Assembly: GCA_023412005.1 (NCBI GenBank)
Contig: JAEYOE010000027.1
Span: forward strand, 1 to 64,000
DNA length: 64,000 bases
Source: Bacillota bacterium
GTDB lineage: Bacteria; Bacillota; Clostridia; Christensenellales; SZUA-584
Direction of reading: 5' to 3'
Part shown: in pieces, positions 60,065 through 64,000 of the stretch
Layout: each line of letters begins with the position of its first letter
How positions within the stretch are numbered: the first letter of the stretch is position 1
Made by a program: the position numbers and the translations under genes
Notes under the pieces: generated by a model
What the model was told of the DNA's origin: nothing
The model's input: the letters and a program-made list of their open reading frames with translations, nothing else
Database searches by the model: none

Positions 60065-60348
60065 TGAACGACACAGGGGTCGTTCACTACTATTCGGAAC
60101 AGTTTTGTTATACACGTAAAAAGAGAATTTCTGTACCCCGGAAGGGTATGTATTGTCCTTCGAAACGACATGCAAAAAAAATATTCGTAATACAACGCAT
60201 ATCGCGGCAAGCGCCGCCAACAGGACTCTTTTTTTCAATATCTATGACCGTTTCTCAATCAAAAAAAGAGTATTCCTTTACCCTGAAAGGGATATAATCG
60301 CATGGCTTAGCCGAGTAAAACAACTCGGAACGACACGGTGGTCGTTCC
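60065..60348. repeat. Composite palindromic repeat, second locus
   Basis: Two palindromes of the GGAACGACnnnnnnGTCGTTCC type (60065-60086 and 60327-60348) flank a copy at 60172-60256 of the GCGGCAAGCGCCGCCAACAGGACTC unit. Both components also make up 41354-41607. On the minus strand the unit includes an ATG and a signal-peptide-like start, KKRVLLAALAAICVV. Confidence 0.8.
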
Positions 60349-60388
60349 CTACAATTCGAAGCAATTTTGTTGTACACTTGAACCCCGT

Positions 60389-61249
60389 TTATAATGCTGC
60401 ATCTGCTTCCTTGGTTCCTCCCGGGTTTTGCTTCATGCTCCCAAATGGAAAATCATCAAGGCTTTTCAGCGTATAGCCCATGTCTTCCCACTGCGTAATC
60501 ACGCGGTCAAGCACCGCCGCATTGGTTTTCGAGGTGGCATGCAGCAGTACAATAGCCCCCGGATGCGTGCGCGTGATAATCGTTTTAATCGCATCTTCCT
60601 CTGACGGCTGATCGTTCACATACCAGTCTTTATACGCAAAGCTCCAGAATATCGTTTTGTACCCCATCTGCTCGGTAAACTTCAGGCTGCGCTCGGAAAA
60701 GCGCCCCTCAGGCGGGCGGAAAAACTTCGGCATTTGTTTGCCCGTCAGCTCTTGATACGTTTTCTCCAGCTCCTCGAGATCGGCTTTAAACGCACCAAAA
60801 TCGCTGATGGCAGCCATGTCTTTGTGGTTCATCGAATGGCTGCACACGAGATGCCCCTCGCTCACCATGCGCTGCACCAACTCGGGTGCCGACTTCACAT
60901 AATGTCCCACCACAAAAAACGCAGCGGGCGCGCGATGGTTTTTAAGCACATCGAGAATTTGTGCCGTGTAGCCGTTTTCGTAGCCCAAATCAAACGTTAA
61001 ATAGATCGTTTTGTCTTCGGCACCGCCCACCCAAAATGCATCGTAGCCTTTAATAAATGCGAATTCGGGCAGATCTCTTGGCTGCAAGCCGTCGCTGCGC
61101 GGCACGAAATACCAGCTGTATTCGCTTGTTTCACTGTGTGCGGCTGTAAAGAAGCAAACCTGCGTGTTAAAGTTTAATGTCAGCGAAAGCGCAATCAGCA
61201 CCGCATCCAGACAGGCCGCAATCAAAACGATGAGTTTCTTGTGTTTCAT
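60389..61249 (-). CDS. pdaA: PdaA-type polysaccharide deacetylase
   Basis: This 286-residue protein has one N-terminal membrane segment (about 5-28), then a NodB domain: TIYLTFDLGYENG (metal Asp), SHSMNHKDM with the two metal His, FFRPPEGRFS and a final IVLLHATSKTN. The TFDxGYENG pattern is that of PdaA, which deacetylates N-acetylmuramic acid so that muramic-delta-lactam of spore cortex can form. ATG at 61249 follows AAGGGGGCGGG. It lies just downstream, on the same strand, of gerQ and cwlJ. Confidence 0.9.
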   Translation of the reverse strand: MKHKKLIVLIAACLDAVLIALSLTLNFNTQVCFFTAAHSETSEYSWYFVPRSDGLQPRDLPEFAFIKGYDAFWVGGAEDKTIYLTFDLGYENGYTAQILDVLKNHRAPAAFFVVGHYVKSAPELVQRMVSEGHLVCSHSMNHKDMAAISDFGAFKADLEELEKTYQELTGKQMPKFFRPPEGRFSERSLKFTEQMGYKTIFWSFAYKDWYVNDQPSEEDAIKTIITRTHPGAIVLLHATSKTNAAVLDRVITQWEDMGYTLKSLDDFPFGSMKQNPGGTKEADAAL

Positions 61250-61324
61250 CAGCCCGCCCCCTTCTTTCTTTCTATTCAAGGCTATGCGTTCTTTAATATC
61301 AATATGCGGGCGCCTTTTACATCA

Positions 61325-61363
61325 AAAAAAGAATAAGCCCCGAAAGCCGGCGGCTTACTCTTA
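61325..61363 (-). terminator. Terminator of the cwlJ-gerQ operon
   Basis: On the minus strand AGTAAGCC, GCCGGCTTTCGG and GGCTTATT form a stem followed by CTTTTTTT. It lies 18 bases after the gerQ-like stop. Confidence 0.85.
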
Positions 61364-61380
61364 ATAAAAAGCTATGTTCT

Positions 61381-61896
61381 TTATCCGTAAATCGTTACAA
61401 ATTTGATCGCATACAGGTCGCACATGAGCAGGTCATCCGTAAATGCGGGTTTCAGCACGATATAGCTCGCGCCCACTTCCACAAGCTCGCCCGTTCTGTC
61501 TACCAGAGTCCCAGACGTGCCGATTATAAACTCGACGCGCATCGTTTTGCCGATGAAGTTACGCAAAAAACCAGCTGTATAGTACGGGCTCTCCACGGTC
61601 GTCGGCGTTTGCATTCCCAGCGGCTGCGTATTGGTGCTCGGCAAATTCCAGCCTCCGGGCGGTGCGCTCATCGGAGCGACAGCCCCCGGCATGGTCATGG
61701 TCCCTTGGGTCATACTGCCTGCACTCATGGGCGAGGCTTGCATACCTGCCATTCTCCCCGCGTTCATCGGGGTATGCTGCATTCCCATTCTGCCGGCATC
61801 CATATTCATACAGCCCATGGGTCTTGTTGTTATATCTCTGCTTTGCATTTGATCCATTGGCTGTGTCTGTCCGTAAGTGTATTGACTGCAATTCAT
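61381..61896 (-). CDS. gerQ: GerQ-like spore coat protein
   Basis: This 171-residue protein has residues 1-100 as a low-complexity Met/Gly/Thr/Pro/Gln-rich region with repeated MNAGRM and MQ units. The folded C-terminal part (about 105-171) is SPYYTAGFLRNFIGKTMRVEF, GTLVDRTGELVEVGASYIVLK and LYAIKFVTIYG, the GerQ pattern. In Bacillus GerQ is cross-linked in the coat and required for CwlJ. The adjacent cwlJ gene supports it. ATG at 61896 follows AAAGGAG. The leader region is longer and richer in Met than in typical GerQ. Confidence 0.82.
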   Translation of the reverse strand: MNCSQYTYGQTQPMDQMQSRDITTRPMGCMNMDAGRMGMQHTPMNAGRMAGMQASPMSAGSMTQGTMTMPGAVAPMSAPPGGWNLPSTNTQPLGMQTPTTVESPYYTAGFLRNFIGKTMRVEFIIGTSGTLVDRTGELVEVGASYIVLKPAFTDDLLMCDLYAIKFVTIYG

Positions 61897-61920
61897 TGAA
61901 AATGTCTCCTTTCTCAATTT

Positions 61921-62364
61921 TTATGTCAAAGCATAAAGCTCTGTCGGCTGGAAGAAGCAATGCTGTACCACCCTGTTGAATTGAACGCCTGTACGGTTAT
62001 ACGGAAAATACGGCGGACATTCCAGAACAAACGGATTCATATACCAAAGTGTTTCTATGGCACCCGAATGCACATTGCCCGACAAAGCCCAGTCAGCCAC
62101 GTCGTAATGCATTTGCTCAGGAACCATGTTCCACACATTCTGCGGATTGTAAACGCCGTTTATCGTATCCATATAGCAGGTAAACTGGCCCGGCTGTGTG
62201 AGGACTCGCCGAAGATCTCCCTGCCCGGTTCTTAAGTATTCTCCGTATGAAACATGCACCCTGTTCATAATCGTTGTCGCGACAGCCTGCATACCGTTTA
62301 GACCCTCTCCGCCGGCCTCGCACTTTATCATTCTTGCAAAAAGCTCTCTCGCGGATAATTCCAT
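61921..62364 (-). CDS. cwlJ: Spore cortex-lytic hydrolase CwlJ
   Basis: This 147-residue SleB/CwlJ-type lytic hydrolase has the catalytic Glu in MIKCEAGGEGLNGM and IMNRVHVSYGEYLR, GQFTCYMDTINGVYN, and the ending YFPYNRTGVQFNRVVQHCFF. No signal peptide, as in CwlJ (SleB has one). It hydrolyses muramic-lactam cortex during germination. The start at 62364 is preferred over an upstream in-frame extension. gerQ follows 24 bases later, a conserved pair. Confidence 0.93.
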   Translation of the reverse strand: MELSARELFARMIKCEAGGEGLNGMQAVATTIMNRVHVSYGEYLRTGQGDLRRVLTQPGQFTCYMDTINGVYNPQNVWNMVPEQMHYDVADWALSGNVHSGAIETLWYMNPFVLECPPYFPYNRTGVQFNRVVQHCFFQPTELYALT

Positions 62365-62531
62365 CAGATCACCAACTCCATTTTTGATTTTCCTATTGGC
62401 ACATACAATATAGTATATTGTTTCAATCGAAAAAGTGATAAAGCTTTGCATATAAAAATAAACTTTACTGATACAGTTTCCATATAATAAACCAACCCGG
62501 AAAACTATTATTTTAAGGAAGTGAATTTATT

Positions 62532-63821
62532 TTGGATATACATGTGGTAAAGCAGGGAGATTCGCTTTACAGCATTGCGAGGCAATATGGCGTTTCGGCC
62601 GACGAGATTTTCAATGCCAATGAGCTTGGCGACATTCCATACCTCGTCGTCGGGCAGGCACTGGTCATTCCCACACGGGAAACCGCATATACCGTCGCGC
62701 CTGGGGATACGCTCTTCTCCATCGCACGGCGCTTTGGCACCACGACGGGCAACATCATCGCGCTCAACGGCATTGCCAATCCCGATGCACTGGTACCCGG
62801 CACGACGCTGCGCATTCCGATAAGAGAGAAAAACTACGGCTTTATTGAAGTGAACGGCTACATTGAACCATCCACACCCGAGAAGGAAACACAAATTGTA
62901 CGCGATGTGGGCGAATATCTCACATATTTGAGCCCGTTTAGTTATCAGGTGCGCGCCGATGGCAGCCTTAAGCCGATTAACGACGCGGCCATGCTCTCAG
63001 CAGCCAAAGAGTTTCGCATTGCACCACTACTCGTACTCACAAACTTTGGCACAGGCACCTTCGACACCGAGCTGGTGGACGCGCTGCTGGGTGACACAGC
63101 CGTGCAGCAAACGCTGATTAATAACATGATTCAGACAATGCGCGCGAAGGGCTATTACGGTGTGAACATTGATTTTGAACGTATATCACCCGAAAACCGT
63201 GAGCTCTACAACGATTTTCTGCGCAAGGTGGTGGCGGCGCTGCATCCGCTTGGGTATGTGGTCTCCACAGCGCTTGCACCCAAAAACTCCGCCTATCAAA
63301 CAGGCGCATGGCACGGCGCTCACGACTATAAGGCGCACGGCGAAATTGTGGATTTTGTGATCCTCATGACATATGAATGGGGATGGTCGGGCGGGCCACC
63401 GTATGCGGTCGCACCGATTGATCTTGTGGAAGAGGTGCTGCGCTATGCCGTTTCAGTAATACCGAGCCGAAAGATTCTCATGGGTATGCCGCTTTACGGC
63501 TACGATTGGATGCTCCCGTTCATGCCGGGCGGCAAATGGGCAAAACGCTTAAGCCCTCAGGAAGCGCTGAAGCTGGCTGCTGAGGTGGGTGCGACTATCA
63601 GCTACAACGAGCAGACGCAAGCCCCCACATTTAAATATTACGACAGCAACGGAGTGCAGCACGAGGTGTGGTTTGAGGACGCGAGAAGCATTCGTGCCAA
63701 GCTGCTGCTCGTTAACAAATACGACCTGCGCGGTGTCAGCTACTGGGTGCTCGGGCTTGAATTCCCGCAGAACTGGCTTATTCTTGACAGTCTGTACAAC
63801 ATCGTCAAGGTGATATCGTAG
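62532..63821 (+). CDS. sleL: SleL/YaaH-type cortex hydrolase: 2 LysM + GH18
   Basis: The protein has 429 residues. LysM domains at about 2-47 and 51-96 (HVVKQGDSLYSIARQYG and YTVAPGDTLFSIARRFG) bind peptidoglycan; a GH18 glucosaminidase domain at about 105-429 has the catalytic motif YYGVNIDFERI with the acid Glu, and MTYEWGWSGGPPYAVAP. SleL/YaaH cleaves cortex fragments in germination. No signal peptide, typical for spore-coat-located SleL. The TTG start at 62532 follows AAGGA. It diverges from cwlJ across about 170 bases. Confidence 0.93.
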   Translation: MDIHVVKQGDSLYSIARQYGVSADEIFNANELGDIPYLVVGQALVIPTRETAYTVAPGDTLFSIARRFGTTTGNIIALNGIANPDALVPGTTLRIPIREKNYGFIEVNGYIEPSTPEKETQIVRDVGEYLTYLSPFSYQVRADGSLKPINDAAMLSAAKEFRIAPLLVLTNFGTGTFDTELVDALLGDTAVQQTLINNMIQTMRAKGYYGVNIDFERISPENRELYNDFLRKVVAALHPLGYVVSTALAPKNSAYQTGAWHGAHDYKAHGEIVDFVILMTYEWGWSGGPPYAVAPIDLVEEVLRYAVSVIPSRKILMGMPLYGYDWMLPFMPGGKWAKRLSPQEALKLAAEVGATISYNEQTQAPTFKYYDSNGVQHEVWFEDARSIRAKLLLVNKYDLRGVSYWVLGLEFPQNWLILDSLYNIVKVIS

Positions 63822-63836
63822 AACACTGTGTTAATC

Positions 63837-63872
63837 AAAGACGCTTTGTTGTTTGGCATAGCGTCTTTTTTT
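63837..63872 (+). terminator. Terminator of sleL
   Basis: AAAGACGCT (63837-63845) and AGCGTCTTT (63860-63868) are exact reverse complements followed by TTTT. Confidence 0.92.
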
Positions 63873-63955
63873 GATAGTGTTGTCCTCACCCCTACACAGC
63901 TGCTGTTAGTTCCCGCCGTCAGGCGATTGAGGAGAGGCTTTATCGATGGACTGAA

Positions 63956-63982
63956 AAGGCCGCTCGGATTGGCGGCCTTTTT
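63956..63982 (+). terminator. Second terminator-like hairpin at the right edge
   Basis: AAGGCCGC and GCGGCCTT pair around TCGGATTG with TTTT after. No gene is recognised between it and sleL (63873-63955). Confidence 0.7.
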
Positions 63983-64000
63983 GTATATATCATTTGTGTA

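Overview
The window reads as chromosomal DNA of an anaerobic, endospore-forming member of the Clostridia (Bacillota). The evidence is a set of spore genes (CotE-, CotS- and CotSA-like coat genes, a cwlJ-gerQ pair, a SleL-type hydrolase, pdaA), anaerobe redox genes (ferredoxin-thioredoxin reductase, rubredoxins, flavodoxin), Firmicutes RNA switches (NiCo, yybP-ykoY and T-box) and strong AGGAGG-type ribosome sites. Base composition is mixed: housekeeping stretches are GC-richer, while about 26.7-39.3 kb and 54.1-55.4 kb are clearly AT-richer. No phage, insertion-sequence transposase, CRISPR array or rRNA was seen. One tRNA-Glu was found.

Layout. 0-8 kb: UDP-galactopyranose mutase, twin membrane proteins, a NiCo-riboswitch-controlled cation efflux pump, paired Ig-like lipoproteins, a ferredoxin-thioredoxin reductase/rubredoxin fusion with its glutaredoxin, and a QueG-like iron-sulfur protein. 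8-11 kb: a T-box leader controlling an XRE-cupin regulator and an acyl-CoA synthetase. 11-12 kb: a DUF559 nuclease gene between two near-identical 113-bp repeats, then 114-bp tandem repeats. 12-27 kb: mntP behind a manganese riboswitch, an AI-2E-type exporter, a hydrolase, PAP2, two ABC-F ATPases, an NlpC/P60 protein and several decaying genes.

27-35 kb is the most coherent accessory block. It is entirely on the minus strand and holds UDP-glucose dehydrogenase, an acidic-tailed small protein, three CotE-like proteins, two CotS-family kinase-fold proteins, a CotSA-like glycosyltransferase and a UDP-glucuronate 4-epimerase. It looks like a spore-coat assembly and glycosylation locus, a rearranged counterpart of the Bacillus ytc/cotS region. 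UDP-galactopyranose mutase at the left edge could supply a further sugar donor.

35-64 kb: a DUF4474 and metallophosphoesterase pair, a cysteine-rich small protein, an ankyrin protein, tRNA-Glu, a DUF4173 membrane protein coupled to a 39-residue ORF, a Bacteroides-serine-palmitoyltransferase-like PLP enzyme, a three-gene zinc-ribbon operon, the AmmeMemoRadiSam pair, a GNAT toxin with a minimal antitoxin, a rubredoxin missed by length cut-offs, exonuclease III, an intracellular-type subtilase overlapping a small propeptide-like ORF, msrAB-mutY-HAD repair genes, lgt, pdaA, and gerQ-cwlJ next to sleL.

The chromosome is littered with short palindromic and tandem repeats (left edge, 11-12, 19, 24, 38, 41, 46 and 59.5-60.4 kb), and at least five genes appear frameshifted or truncated. 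Either this is a genome with active small-scale decay or some of the breaks are assembly errors. All calls come from reading the sequence; no database search was run.
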